From positions 2,542,001 through 2,606,000 of the forward strand of contig NZ_CP146284.1 of the NCBI RefSeq assembly GCF_023744375.2: 64,000 nucleotides of DNA, written 5' to 3'. Both the position numbers and the translations under genes were made by a program. Under the pieces are notes generated by a model that saw only the letters and a list, made by a program, of their open reading frames with translations, searched no databases and was not told where the DNA came from. Each line of letters opens with the position of its first letter. Position 1 is the first letter of the stretch. Below, one piece after another: positions 17,264-26,282 of this stretch. Origin of the DNA: Parabacteroides sp. AD58 (lineage in GTDB: Bacteria > Bacteroidota > Bacteroidia > Bacteroidales > Tannerellaceae).

Positions 17264-18757
17264 TTATCTGACGATCTTCTCAAATTCTGCATCTAATGTA
17301 CAATTATTCAGAAAATCATACAACGTCAGACTACGGATATTATAGAAATAACGCCAATAATAGTACAGCTCTTCAATGTGTTTCTGCTTGGCACTGTCCT
17401 TTGACGTTTGGGCATCATTTAATTCAAGAATATCTATTTTCCCTACCATAAAAGTCTCTATAGAAGTTTTATATCGGCTTTCTGCCAGAGAATCTACTTC
17501 CGAGGCAATTTCCAATTGGGCAGCCTGGTTATTGAAATTCTCTACCAAAAGGAAAATATTCTGATTGAAATCCATCTGTTCCTGACGGATTTTCGAAAGC
17601 ACGACTTCCCGGTTAGATTCGGCAACTTTTACTTTTCCTTTCCGCTTGCCCCAGTCCAGTATCGGAATCGAAACGCCTACTTGCACCACCTGATTATCTT
17701 TCAGCGGATTATAGGCTCCCGAAAAGGAAAGATCTTTCCCTGTATAACCAACCGAGGCAAACAAATTGATGCTTCGCTGGTTTCCTTTGGCCGTAGCTAC
17801 ATCATAATCGGCCTCCAACTGACGACGCAGAATATTCTTGGAGAAGGAATTATTCTCTTGAGCCCGTGCCAATACCTGCTGATAATCCAGACGCACACCG
17901 GTAATGACTTCGGGCAAAACCGGCTCAATCCGGTCCCGTTCACTTAATCCCAAGAAAGAGCGCAGCTGAAACATCATCGAATTCAGATTAGACTGTGCCT
18001 CCGTTACCTTTGCCTTTGCCTGCAAGGCCGACTGTTTGAGCTGCATCAGTTCGATTTCCGAGATATGGCCGATCTTCCGTTTGGCAATTGCTATCTCATA
18101 AAGCTTATTGGCATTCTCTAAGTTCTGTTTACAAACGGCCAGGTTATCTTCCGCCAGCAGCAGATTAAAGTAATGCGTAATAGTTGTAATGGTCACCGTT
18201 TCTACACTTTCCATAAAAGCAGCTTTCGCTTCTTCATAACGGACCGGCTCGATACGCCGCTTCCATTTCTGATCGTTCACTCCGAATATCGGCTGCGTCA
18301 ATGTGAGGCTGACCGGAACACTCATGAATTCATTGTAAGCACTTTTCCCCAATTGGCGGGTAAAATCCAATGATGTATTCAAGGCAATCTTACCTCCTGT
18401 CAGGGCGATATTCTGCTCTATCGAGATTTCTCCATTAAGACCTAAGACATTATTCTGTACATACGTATAAGATCCGTCCGACTGCTGGTATTTGGAGTAT
18501 TGCTTGCTGTACGAAGGCAATGTGCCGGTGAAGATAATCTCCGGCAATTGCTCCGCCTTGTGTGTCCGGTATTCCCAATAAGCCGTCTTCAATTCATTTA
18601 AGGCGACTGCCGCATCGACCGACTGCAATTGTGCTAACCGAATAGCATCTGTCAATGAAAGAGAGACAGTCCGAGTCTCCACGTCATCAGCATAGCCGTT
18701 ATCACACATTCCTATGATATAAATTAAACACAAAATCCAAATTCGTTTCATATCCAT
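17264..18757 (-). CDS. TolC-family outer membrane efflux protein
   Basis: 497 residues with an N-terminal signal peptide (MDMKRIWILCLIYIIGMCDNGYA) and the two OEP repeats typical of TolC: long helical stretches such as EDNLAVCKQNLENANKLYEIAIAKRKIGHISEIELMQLK and a second copy near the C-terminus, around VGVSIPILDWGKRKGKV. It should form the outer-membrane channel for the adaptor/ABC set encoded at 20-30 kb, which lacks a channel of its own. It is the first gene of its operon, behind a sigma-54 promoter at 18776-18791. Confidence 0.92.
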   Translation of the reverse strand: MDMKRIWILCLIYIIGMCDNGYADDVETRTVSLSLTDAIRLAQLQSVDAAVALNELKTAYWEYRTHKAEQLPEIIFTGTLPSYSKQYSKYQQSDGSYTYVQNNVLGLNGEISIEQNIALTGGKIALNTSLDFTRQLGKSAYNEFMSVPVSLTLTQPIFGVNDQKWKRRIEPVRYEEAKAAFMESVETVTITTITHYFNLLLAEDNLAVCKQNLENANKLYEIAIAKRKIGHISEIELMQLKQSALQAKAKVTEAQSNLNSMMFQLRSFLGLSERDRIEPVLPEVITGVRLDYQQVLARAQENNSFSKNILRRQLEADYDVATAKGNQRSINLFASVGYTGKDLSFSGAYNPLKDNQVVQVGVSIPILDWGKRKGKVKVAESNREVVLSKIRQEQMDFNQNIFLLVENFNNQAAQLEIASEVDSLAESRYKTSIETFMVGKIDILELNDAQTSKDSAKQKHIEELYYYWRYFYNIRSLTLYDFLNNCTLDAEFEKIVR

Positions 18758-18775
18758 TTCATTTTCCTGGATAGA

Positions 18776-18791
18776 AGCAAATGCTATGCCA
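18776..18791 (-). promoter_or_regulatory. Sigma-54 (-24/-12) promoter of the TolC-RhuM-NtrC-kinase operon
   Basis: The minus strand reads TGGCATAGCATTTGCT. GG and GC are separated by exactly 10 nt, as in the consensus TGGCACGN4TTGCA. It lies about 20 bp before the start of the TolC-family gene. Confidence 0.8.
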
Positions 18792-18835
18792 TAAATATAT
18801 CTAACTGATTATCAATCCAAGGCGGATAATCATAG

Positions 18836-18870
18836 TGTTCGGTTTCGGACAGTTGGTTCACTTTCGGACG
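18836..18870. promoter_or_regulatory. Two tandem dyads, candidate NtrC-type enhancer sites
   Basis: TGTTCGGTTTCGGACA (18836-18851) and GGTTCACTTTCGGACG (18855-18870) share GTTCnnTTTCGGAC. The first begins 45 bp upstream of the -24 element. The same 16-mer plan occurs at 30277-30292 with TGTTCGGAAACGGACA, 44 bp upstream of the other sigma-54 promoter. Confidence 0.7.
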
Positions 18871-18919
18871 ACAGAGGATTTTTTTAAATATACTCATTAG
18901 ATATATATAGTTAGTTTTA

Positions 18920-18927
18920 TATCTTTG
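18920..18927 (+). promoter_or_regulatory. -7 element for the DUF3990 gene pair
   Basis: TATCTTTG, exact match to TAnnTTTG, 62 bp before the start at 18989. The -33 box is not clear. Confidence 0.55.
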
Positions 18928-18988
18928 TATAATCCTAAGGATATTTATTCACAAATACATTATGACGCATCATTCATAGGTTAACTAT

Positions 18989-19444
18989 ATGGAAATATAT
19001 CATGGAAGTTATACAAAGATTCTTTCACCCCAAATCTTGAAAGGTCCATTTACGAAAGATTTTGGAGACGGATTCTATTGTACCGAGATAAGAAAACAGG
19101 CTCAGAAATGGGCAAAGCGCTATGATACTCCCATCGTAAACATATATGAATATCAACCCAATAATCATCTGAAAACTCTTTACTTTAAAGAAATGACAGA
19201 TGAATGGCTTGATTTCATTATTGCCTGTCGCAATGGGGAATCACATACTTTTGATATTGTTATTGGAGCCATGGCTAATGATCAGATATATAATTATGTA
19301 GCAGATTTTATGAATGGTGTAATTACCCGAGAGCAATTTTGGGTATTAGCCAAGTTCAAATATCCAACGCATCAAATTAATTTTTGTACATCTCAAGCAT
19401 TGACATGTCTCACATTTAAAGGATATGAGGAGATAAAAAAATGA
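18989..19444 (+). CDS. DUF3990 family, putative ADP-ribosyltransferase-like toxin
   Basis: 151 residues. The N-terminus (MEIYHGSYTKI...GPFTKDFGDGFYCTEIRKQAQKWA) is the DUF3990 signature. YHGS and DFGxGFYxT resemble the His and Tyr/Ser strands of the ADP-ribosyl fold, to which I believe the family is assigned. No catalytic activity is proven. Its stop codon overlaps the next gene's ATG (ATGA), as in many toxin-antitoxin pairs. The base composition is more AT-rich than the flanking efflux genes, consistent with acquisition. The toxin role is inference. Confidence 0.8.
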   Translation: MEIYHGSYTKILSPQILKGPFTKDFGDGFYCTEIRKQAQKWAKRYDTPIVNIYEYQPNNHLKTLYFKEMTDEWLDFIIACRNGESHTFDIVIGAMANDQIYNYVADFMNGVITREQFWVLAKFKYPTHQINFCTSQALTCLTFKGYEEIKK

Positions 19445-19896
19445 ATGGACGAGAAGATAAACAATTAAACGATTTGTTTTTTGTATGTAGCTTAATTGAG
19501 TATGTGGGGCGACAAACAAACAATGAACGGAAAACCATCGTAAACGCGTTAGGTCCAAAAGGGATAAAACATTATTACGAACTTGCAGAAGTCTATCACT
19601 GCGAAAATATAGACAAAGTAACCCACGAGATTGTAACAAAATATGGTATTACAAACGGCAACTACAACAACATTGCTGATGCTGAAGACAATATTCCGAC
19701 TTATTGGGATATTGGAAAAGTAATGCAACGGCTTATCTCTGAAGTTGCCCGCAGGTCTCATAAAGATATTATCACTACTCTTATTGAGGTTTATAATTCA
19801 TGGATTGTTCCTAAAATTGACAATTACAACAGCTCCATGTATTACGAAAATACCAGTTATCAATACGCATCTTATCAAGCAGGACATGCTTTATAA
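19441..19896 (+). CDS. Small helical protein, possible DUF3791-type partner of DUF3990
   Basis: 151 residues, helical, without signal peptide. The N-terminal 80 residues (NDLFFVCSLIEYVGRQTNNERKTIV...) resemble the DUF3791-like partners that accompany DUF3990 genes, but the match is weak by eye. The C-terminal tail is rich in Tyr, Ser and Asn. It overlaps the upstream gene by 4 bp. A role as antitoxin is a guess from gene order. A dispersed repeat begins at the base after its stop, so the 3' end may have been altered by insertion. Confidence 0.65.
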   Translation: MNGREDKQLNDLFFVCSLIEYVGRQTNNERKTIVNALGPKGIKHYYELAEVYHCENIDKVTHEIVTKYGITNGNYNNIADAEDNIPTYWDIGKVMQRLISEVARRSHKDIITTLIEVYNSWIVPKIDNYNSSMYYENTSYQYASYQAGHAL

Positions 19897-20150
19897 CTTG
19901 AATCACATCATCTATCAGTCTTACAAAAAGATAGATAAAAGACGAAAGATGATTTGACAAACTGAAAGTAAAGTCACTTCCGGGATGATAAGAATACATA
20001 AAAATAAAAGTAACGAATATCCATTCCGATTCTCGTTACTTTCATTTTTGATTCTCGCGAGCTTTCAAAACAAAGGCTTAGTGTTTTGATTATTTCCCGG
20101 CGTATTTTCATCAAAAGCCGGCGTAAATTGACAAAAATACGCCAGCTTTT
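19893..20150. repeat. Composite dispersed repeat, copy A
   Basis: Three blocks in order. First, 19897-19966, nearly the reverse complement of 43531-43600 and sharing ACAAAAAGATAGATAAAAG. Second, a hairpin GTAACGA...TCGTTAC at 20009-20039. Third, 21-nt units with GCCGGCG-like cores at 20096 and 20117 and an inverted one at 20140-20146. The same blocks occur in the same relative order, inverted, at 43383-43605. Confidence 0.75.
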
Positions 20151-20154
20151 TACA

Positions 20155-21411
20155 CTACTCTGCCCGCAAGGCATCGGCAGGTGCTATATGGGCTGCCTTT
20201 TGTGCTGGATACCAGACTCCTAAGACAATGATAAAGGCTAATAACAGCCAGGTGATCAACGAGACTTCCAAGAAGCGGAGAAGTCGTTCGTCGGCTGCCG
20301 AGGCTGATACCAAATCGGCATACACCAAGTTACCACAAATGAAGAGGGCGGGTAGCGCAGCCAGTGTAAGGAGCAGCAAACTTTCGGTGATGGTAAACCG
20401 AAGTAAGCCGGCACGCGACGAGCCCATCGCCATACGTAATCCCAATTCTTCCTTCCGGCGGTTCACACGGAACCAGAATGAACCGATAACTGCCAGGAAT
20501 ACATTAACCAGCAAGAAGAGCATCACTGACGAAATCACCTGTTGTCCGCTCGAATTGGAAGTCCTCTCCAGGAACTGCTCCCGAATATCGTTATAACTCT
20601 GTACATCAGACACCCAGAAATTCCCCGCCTGTAACTGGCGGCGCATCTCTTTCATAAAGCGTTCCTCAAAACCTGCCGTCTCGACATTCGGGCGGATACG
20701 GAAAGTGATTTGCATTTGAATGCATGTACTTTCCGGAACAATACCATCACGAGGAAACTCTATTTGGCTAAACGAAGCATAAGGTAACCTTTCATTGTAT
20801 TCATCATTACGGACAGATTCCGTGACAGCTACAATTTTAAGTGTATCCTCTCCTTGTATTAACTCTTCACCCACGACATTGGTCCGACCGAAAAAGGTTT
20901 CAGCCAAGTTTGCCGAGATAACCAATCCCGGTTGAACAAGTCGTTGCGCCAGTTCATCCGGAGAACCGCCTGCCGCCGGACGAATATCGAAGACACGGAA
21001 ATAGTCTGGACTGATATTATACCGCCGAATATTCCATAACTCTACACTGTCTTTCCGAAAGCCATACGTAGTATTGGAATGTGTATAGGGCAACGAGAAC
21101 ATCGATAAAGCCACAGCTTCCACATCCGGATGCTGCCGGATACGTTCCACGATACGATCGAAGTTCTGCTTCGGTTCTTCACTGTTTTCCGGATAAACGA
21201 TAAACTGAGGAGCATCAACAGATCGTTTAGATACGGTCACTTGATATACACGGTCTGTATCGAATCCAACCGGACGATGATAAAGAGTATATTGGGCGAT
21301 GAAATAATCAGTCATAATCCATAAAGCGACAAACACCACCATCAACTCAGCCAATATCCACAGATTACCACGGAATTGTGCCTGTATAATCTTCAAAATA
21401 TGTCTTATCAT
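20155..21411 (-). CDS. ABC transporter permease, FtsX/MacB type, class B, copy 3
   Basis: 418 residues with one N-terminal membrane segment (LWILAELMVVFVALWIM), a large periplasmic domain (about 40-280) and three C-terminal segments with the FtsX hallmark NRRKEELGLRMAMGSSRAGLL. It ends in PAQKAAHIAPADALRAE, the usual coupling tail. This is the last gene of the adaptor/ABC operon, 27 bp after its class A partner. Class B members begin MI...GN.WI..EL. It probably pairs with the class A protein at 21439. Confidence 0.9.
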   Translation of the reverse strand: MIRHILKIIQAQFRGNLWILAELMVVFVALWIMTDYFIAQYTLYHRPVGFDTDRVYQVTVSKRSVDAPQFIVYPENSEEPKQNFDRIVERIRQHPDVEAVALSMFSLPYTHSNTTYGFRKDSVELWNIRRYNISPDYFRVFDIRPAAGGSPDELAQRLVQPGLVISANLAETFFGRTNVVGEELIQGEDTLKIVAVTESVRNDEYNERLPYASFSQIEFPRDGIVPESTCIQMQITFRIRPNVETAGFEERFMKEMRRQLQAGNFWVSDVQSYNDIREQFLERTSNSSGQQVISSVMLFLLVNVFLAVIGSFWFRVNRRKEELGLRMAMGSSRAGLLRFTITESLLLLTLAALPALFICGNLVYADLVSASAADERLLRFLEVSLITWLLLAFIIVLGVWYPAQKAAHIAPADALRAE

Positions 21412-21438
21412 ACGTTTTTAGAGTTTATGAGTTTGTTT

Positions 21439-22740
21439 TCATTTATTCAATGCGCTTACTATATTCTCCCTTATGGCATTCCAGACCGGAACCATCGACG
21501 AAAGCAGATTCAGTAAAAGGCATACAGTAACTGCATAAAGAAAAACCTGCCAGTTCATCAGCATTCCAGCTGACAATGTAATTACATCTGCATCTTCCGT
21601 TATAAATTGCTGGTAACTGTTTGCAAGTAATATATTCTTATACATATCTACCAATCCATAAGAAAACAGCAAACCGGCAAGACTTCCCGGAAACATCAGG
21701 ATCAGATTCTCCACAAAGATTTGCATAAACAAAGTTCCACGTGGAGCACCAAAGGCCTTACGGATACCAATCTCTTCCAGACGGTCCTGAATATGAGAAG
21801 CGTTCAGTCCGGAAATATTCAGTGCCGGAACCAACAGAAAGAGTAAAAGGAATAGAACAATCGCCAGATACGCCTTGGAACTACTCACTCCCATAATGGT
21901 CAGTGTGGCCGGTTTGATTTTAGGATCAGTAACCTGGCCTCCAACCAATGTTGTATTATACCTTTTTACAGCCTCTTCCAATTCTGCCTGCACGGCTGTA
22001 ATATCATGCTTGTCGCGAAGCAAGATATTTGCCTGTAATTTACCTACCGTGTTTTCTCTTTCATCTACTGATTCTGTAATAACATTCGACATGGAAGTAT
22101 AAGGCATCCATGCTTGTGAATAAGTATGCTCCAAAGTACCAGACACATCTTCTACCACACCACAAACACGATATTCCACCTCATTCAGCATTACTGTTTG
22201 CCCTATAACATCTTCTTTTCCGAACAATTTCCTCGCCATTGAACGACAAAGAACAACCGTTTTCAATCCTGATTCAAAATCAGACTCAGTAAAAGGTTTG
22301 CCATAGAGAAAATGAAATTCATAAACTTTCCAGAATACATCATTACAACCCATATATGAAATCTTCGCCTCATCATCGTTTCCAGCTACAGAAGCAAACA
22401 TTTCACCACCTTGGAAATACTGATATATTGGAGAAGTTGTTATGGCTATCGCTTCAGGTTTTTTCAATGTAAGAACCACATCTTTTACATAACGTATACC
22501 TAATGAGCTGCTGTATGAGCCATTACCTTCATTATACTTGTAGATGACAAAATCCAGATAACACATCCTGTCCCGATGTACTTCCGGCGCTATATTAGCA
22601 GTACGAATATAATACACTACCGCTAGCACCATCACCATCGAAATCGCCAGTCCGGTTCCGATGATATAAACGGCACTGAAGAAACGGTTTTGTTTCATCA
22701 GTTGCCAGGCTTGTTTGAAATACAGATTTATGGTTATCAT
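21439..22740 (-). CDS. ABC transporter permease, FtsX/MacB type, class A, copy 3
   Basis: Four membrane segments around a periplasmic domain; the FtsX motif is QDRLEEIGIRKAFGAPRGTLF. I placed the start at ATG 22740 (MITINLYFKQAWQLMKQNRFF), since the other class A copies begin the same way; the longer frame to 22791 runs into the intergenic repeat. The tail PVWNAIRENIVSALNK is the coupling end. It lies upstream of, and presumably works with, the class B gene at 20155. Confidence 0.9.
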   Translation of the reverse strand: MITINLYFKQAWQLMKQNRFFSAVYIIGTGLAISMVMVLAVVYYIRTANIAPEVHRDRMCYLDFVIYKYNEGNGSYSSSLGIRYVKDVVLTLKKPEAIAITTSPIYQYFQGGEMFASVAGNDDEAKISYMGCNDVFWKVYEFHFLYGKPFTESDFESGLKTVVLCRSMARKLFGKEDVIGQTVMLNEVEYRVCGVVEDVSGTLEHTYSQAWMPYTSMSNVITESVDERENTVGKLQANILLRDKHDITAVQAELEEAVKRYNTTLVGGQVTDPKIKPATLTIMGVSSSKAYLAIVLFLLLFLLVPALNISGLNASHIQDRLEEIGIRKAFGAPRGTLFMQIFVENLILMFPGSLAGLLFSYGLVDMYKNILLANSYQQFITEDADVITLSAGMLMNWQVFLYAVTVCLLLNLLSSMVPVWNAIRENIVSALNK

Positions 22741-22837
22741 TTTAGTCCGTTTATTTAATTGTTTTATGTTTTCGAGGTAGCAAGCCAACAAAGTGACAAG
22801 TTTTTTATAACCTTGTTAACTTGCTCTCTTGTCAACC
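22741..22837. repeat. Intergenic CTTGTTAAC/CTTGTCAAC repeat in the ABC operon (1 of 4)
   Basis: AGTGACAAGTTTTTTATAAC and ACCTTGTTAACTTGC...CTTGTCAACC form an imperfect dyad of the same words found in the gaps at 25389, 26163 and 28833. Confidence 0.5.
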
Positions 22838-24115
22838 TTATTCATCTTTCAAGGCTTCTGTCGGATTTAACCGGGCTGCCTGTTTTGCCGGAAATACGAT
22901 ACCCGCTACAATCATCATGGCCAATGTCAGGAAAGCAATCAGAAAACTATGTACAAGGCGATCTATCATGGAAAGATCCATCGAAGTAGTAGTCAGCACA
23001 TCCAATTGACCCAAATTGACATAAATCAGTACAGCTGGTAAGGTGACAACAGCCAGCAGCATCAAACCTTCTCCTATCAATTGGATAAAGATTACCATTC
23101 TGGAAGCACCGACAGCCATGCGCAAACCAATCTCCGGAATACGCTGACGAGCACGGAACCAGAATGTTCCGACAACACCCAGCAAGACATTAAACAACAG
23201 GAAACATACAGCGACCACATATAAACGGATATTGTCCAAAACAGAGCGTAACACTTCTTCCCGATAATAACTCATAGGAGTGACATCAGACAGATATATG
23301 TTTCCCAGTCTCAGTTGCTGTTCCATATCTTTCCTGAACTGCTGCATAAGCTCAGGTTTGTCTGCCGAAGGTTTCATACGCACGAACAAGTTTATATTCC
23401 CTGAAAGTATTTCAATCCCGTATTTCTTCAACTCATCCCGTCCGCCGAGATTCCGGTAATAAGCATAATCGTAAGAGGAAAATTCCTGATACCGCTGAGG
23501 TTCGCAAACCTCACCAATGTGATAGACGATACTATCTGCATCACCCTGATTGGTAATCCAGATATCTTTTCCCCGTCCTTCTGTTGCCTTACCGAAATAT
23601 CTCTCCGCTACGGTAGCAGTCACAACAATCTGATTGTTACGAAGTGCATTTTCCAGCTTTTCCCACGATTGTCCGTCGGCAGTCTTTACCTTAAACACAC
23701 GAAAATAAGACGGATCAACATCCCGGACAAAGCCATATCGTTGCATTTTAATACCATGAAAAGTAGCGAACCGATTGAAATACATATAATGGAAATGATT
23801 ACCGGAAGTATAACCTACAGTTTCCACACGCGAATCCTTCTCCAAACGGTCTACGATTGTGAAGAAATCATCCATTCCATTCGTCGTGTGCACGGCGGTT
23901 GTATCATAATCCGCACTCGTTTCCGGTACAACACCCAACCAGACTTTATACACATGCGAAATGTCAAATCCCAAAGGCTGTTTGTATTCCTTGTATTTCA
24001 CATACAGATAATCTGCCGCATAGAGCAGACAACTGAAGACAACCAGCAGTTCCAGCAGAATCAGCACATTGGCTTTCCGCTCGTTCCACATTTGTCGAAT
24101 CATTGAAGCGATCAT
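22838..24115 (-). CDS. ABC transporter permease, FtsX/MacB type, class B, copy 2
   Basis: 425 residues, same plan as the other class B copies: first segment VLILLELLVVFSCLLYAAD, periplasmic domain to about 280, then FtsX segments with RQRIPEIGLRMAVGASRMVIF and the coupling tail PAKQAARLNPTEALKDE. It starts 4 bp after the class A gene at 24120, so the pair is tightly coupled. Confidence 0.9.
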   Translation of the reverse strand: MIASMIRQMWNERKANVLILLELLVVFSCLLYAADYLYVKYKEYKQPLGFDISHVYKVWLGVVPETSADYDTTAVHTTNGMDDFFTIVDRLEKDSRVETVGYTSGNHFHYMYFNRFATFHGIKMQRYGFVRDVDPSYFRVFKVKTADGQSWEKLENALRNNQIVVTATVAERYFGKATEGRGKDIWITNQGDADSIVYHIGEVCEPQRYQEFSSYDYAYYRNLGGRDELKKYGIEILSGNINLFVRMKPSADKPELMQQFRKDMEQQLRLGNIYLSDVTPMSYYREEVLRSVLDNIRLYVVAVCFLLFNVLLGVVGTFWFRARQRIPEIGLRMAVGASRMVIFIQLIGEGLMLLAVVTLPAVLIYVNLGQLDVLTTTSMDLSMIDRLVHSFLIAFLTLAMMIVAGIVFPAKQAARLNPTEALKDE

Positions 24116-24119
24116 ACCA

Positions 24120-25388
24120 TTAACTGTTTAAAGCCTCGGAGATTTGCTGCCGAGTCGCTTTCCAGGCCGGGAATACAGCCGAAAGCAGGTTTAACAATAG
24201 ACAAAGAATAAAAACGGCAATAAATACCCAGCCGTTTACCATCTGGAGCGAAAGCTGTTCCTGTCCCAACGAGGTAATCATCAGCCAGTCGCTCATGCAG
24301 GCAAGAGCAACATACGAAAGTATAAATCCCAACAAGCCGCCAATCAATGTCACTAACAGATTCTCCAGCAGAACTTGCGACATAATACGCTGCCGTGTGG
24401 CTCCATAAGCTTGTCGCAAGGCAAACTCTGGAATCCGTTTACGTGTCCATGCCAGGATAATACCGGAAATATTCAATGCCGGCACCAACAGGATGATAAA
24501 CGCGATCACCCCAAACCGCAGAAACACTTTTCCTACCGATACTTCCGAATTTTCTCCACCCATCCACTTTTCCAGATGAGAGAAAGGCTGATGCAGGATA
24601 TTGGCCTGCACATCCGAGAGACCGGCATTAAAGTTGTCAATACGCTTCAGTAGTTCCTGCCGCAAATCTTCCCGGTTATGTCCTTTCTTCAAGAGCATAT
24701 AGCATTCGAAGGATCCTCCTATTCCTTCCATGTTATAAAACAGATGCGTTCCGGCTGTATAAGGAATCCACACATCTGCCCAGGCTTTGTCGGCAAAGCG
24801 CGATACATCTTTCACCACGCCACACACCCGATACACTTGGAAGTTAATCTTCAGCTCTTTTCCCACTACCTGTTCGGTGCCGAATATGGAACGGGCCACT
24901 TTTTCACTGATAACAGCCTCGTGCAACCCACTCTCAAAAGTAGCTTTCGAGAAAGGATTTCCTGTAACAAAGTCAAAGTTATACACATGCCAGAAAGCCG
25001 TATCAGTTTCCAGAATAGAGGCAGTAACTGTATTCCTTCCATCCATCGACAGCAAGATTTGTTTCTGCCAGATGTCACGCACCACTGCCGTGACAGCTTC
25101 GGCTGATTGCAACGGATAAAAGCATTCTTTGATAAAAGGTAAACCTAAGCCCGTCATGGCGATGCGTCGCCCGTCAGCTTTTCCTTCCGTCTTTACATAC
25201 GTGACGTAATAGGTATCCGCACGGTGGCTTTCCGGCTTAAAGGCTGCTGTATTGGCTATGAACAAGATCACAAAGACCATGATCATACAAATCGCCAAAG
25301 CCGTTCCTAAGATGGAAAGCAAGGCCGCCAGCCGATTTTGCCGCAGCAACCGCCAGGATTGTTTGATATATGAGTTTATGCTTGGCAT
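24120..25388 (-). CDS. ABC transporter permease, FtsX/MacB type, class A, copy 2
   Basis: 422 residues beginning MPSINSYIKQSWRLLRQNRLAALLSILGT, with the FtsX motif RKRIPEFALRQAYGATRQRIM and the end PAWKATRQQISEALNS. Four membrane segments. It follows the ATPase gene after a 105-bp repeat-bearing gap and precedes its class B partner by 4 bp. Confidence 0.9.
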   Translation of the reverse strand: MPSINSYIKQSWRLLRQNRLAALLSILGTALAICMIMVFVILFIANTAAFKPESHRADTYYVTYVKTEGKADGRRIAMTGLGLPFIKECFYPLQSAEAVTAVVRDIWQKQILLSMDGRNTVTASILETDTAFWHVYNFDFVTGNPFSKATFESGLHEAVISEKVARSIFGTEQVVGKELKINFQVYRVCGVVKDVSRFADKAWADVWIPYTAGTHLFYNMEGIGGSFECYMLLKKGHNREDLRQELLKRIDNFNAGLSDVQANILHQPFSHLEKWMGGENSEVSVGKVFLRFGVIAFIILLVPALNISGIILAWTRKRIPEFALRQAYGATRQRIMSQVLLENLLVTLIGGLLGFILSYVALACMSDWLMITSLGQEQLSLQMVNGWVFIAVFILCLLLNLLSAVFPAWKATRQQISEALNS

Positions 25389-25493
25389 ACTTGGTAAGTT
25401 TTTAAGTTTGTCAGTTTGTTAGTTTATCCGTTAACAAGAAGGCACTTTATCCGATAGCTTGTATCCTTGTCAACTCGTCAACTTGTACCTCCG
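25389..25493. repeat. Intergenic CTTGTCAACTCGTCAACTTGT repeat in the ABC operon (2 of 4)
   Basis: The gap holds tandem words TTAAGTTTGTCAGTTTGTTAG and CCTTGTCAACTCGTCAACTT of the operon's repeat family. Confidence 0.5.
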
Positions 25494-26162
25494 TTATTGA
25501 ATCTGACGTCCATCAAAGAAATGCACAATGCGTGAAGTCTGCTTTGCCTGGTTTTCATTGTGTGTTACCATGACAATGGTACGCCCGTCTTCCTGATTCA
25601 GCTTATGCAAGATTTCCATTACTTCCGCTCCCATCTTGGAATCCAAGTTACCGGTCGGCTCATCGGCCAGGATGATTTCCGGATTCCCGATAATGGCACG
25701 GGCAATAGCGACACGCTGACACTGACCTCCGGAAAGCTGTGTCGGGAAATGACGCATACGATGTGACAGACCGACTTTCTCCAAGACGGCGATGGCTGCT
25801 TCCCGGCGTTCTTTGGCTGATACATGCGGCCGGTACAAAAGCGGCAGCTCTACATTGTCCAATACATTGAGGGAATTGATCAGATGGAAAGACTGGAAGA
25901 CAAAGCCCAGTGTCTTGTTACGGAAGGCCGCCAGTTGCTTATCGTCCATCGATGCGGTTTGTACACCGGCAATCTCTACCGTTCCGCGCGTTGGCTGATC
26001 AAGCAATCCCATAATATTCAGCAGGGTTGACTTTCCACAACCGGATGGTCCCATAATACTCAGGAATTCACCTTTATCTACTGTCAGATTTACATTTTCC
26101 AAGGCTACGGTTTCAATCTCTTTTGTCCGATATACTTTCTCTAAATTTGTTAATGTGATCAT
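25494..26162 (-). CDS. ABC transporter ATP-binding protein, LolD/MacB type
   Basis: 222 residues with Walker A GPSGCGKST (38-46), Q loop, signature LSGGQCQR, Walker B IILADEPTG and the H loop VTHNE. It is the only ATPase in an operon with six permeases, so it probably energises all three A/B pairs. Proteins of this class drive mechanotransmission to a periplasmic domain rather than classic transport in some cases. It lies between pair 1 and pair 2. Confidence 0.95.
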   Translation of the reverse strand: MITLTNLEKVYRTKEIETVALENVNLTVDKGEFLSIMGPSGCGKSTLLNIMGLLDQPTRGTVEIAGVQTASMDDKQLAAFRNKTLGFVFQSFHLINSLNVLDNVELPLLYRPHVSAKERREAAIAVLEKVGLSHRMRHFPTQLSGGQCQRVAIARAIIGNPEIILADEPTGNLDSKMGAEVMEILHKLNQEDGRTIVMVTHNENQAKQTSRIVHFFDGRQIQ

Positions 26163-26282
26163 ATTATTTAAGTTTTAAAGTTTGTTAGTTTATAAGTTGA
26201 CAAGTTAACCAGTTGACGAGTTGACAAGGTTTTGAACACCTTTCTGACCTTGTCCCCTTGTCAACTCGTACCCTTGTTTCTT
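26163..26282. repeat. Intergenic repeat in the ABC operon (3 of 4)
   Basis: Positions 26212-26244 are identical over 33 nt to 28865-28897; the copy starts GTTGACGAGTTGACAAGG. The block is followed by a complementary arm CTTGTCAACTCG, so the RNA can fold into a stem. Confidence 0.75.

Noticed and set aside
23519..24106. 195-codon plus-strand frame
   Set aside because: Antisense to a well-supported ABC permease gene.
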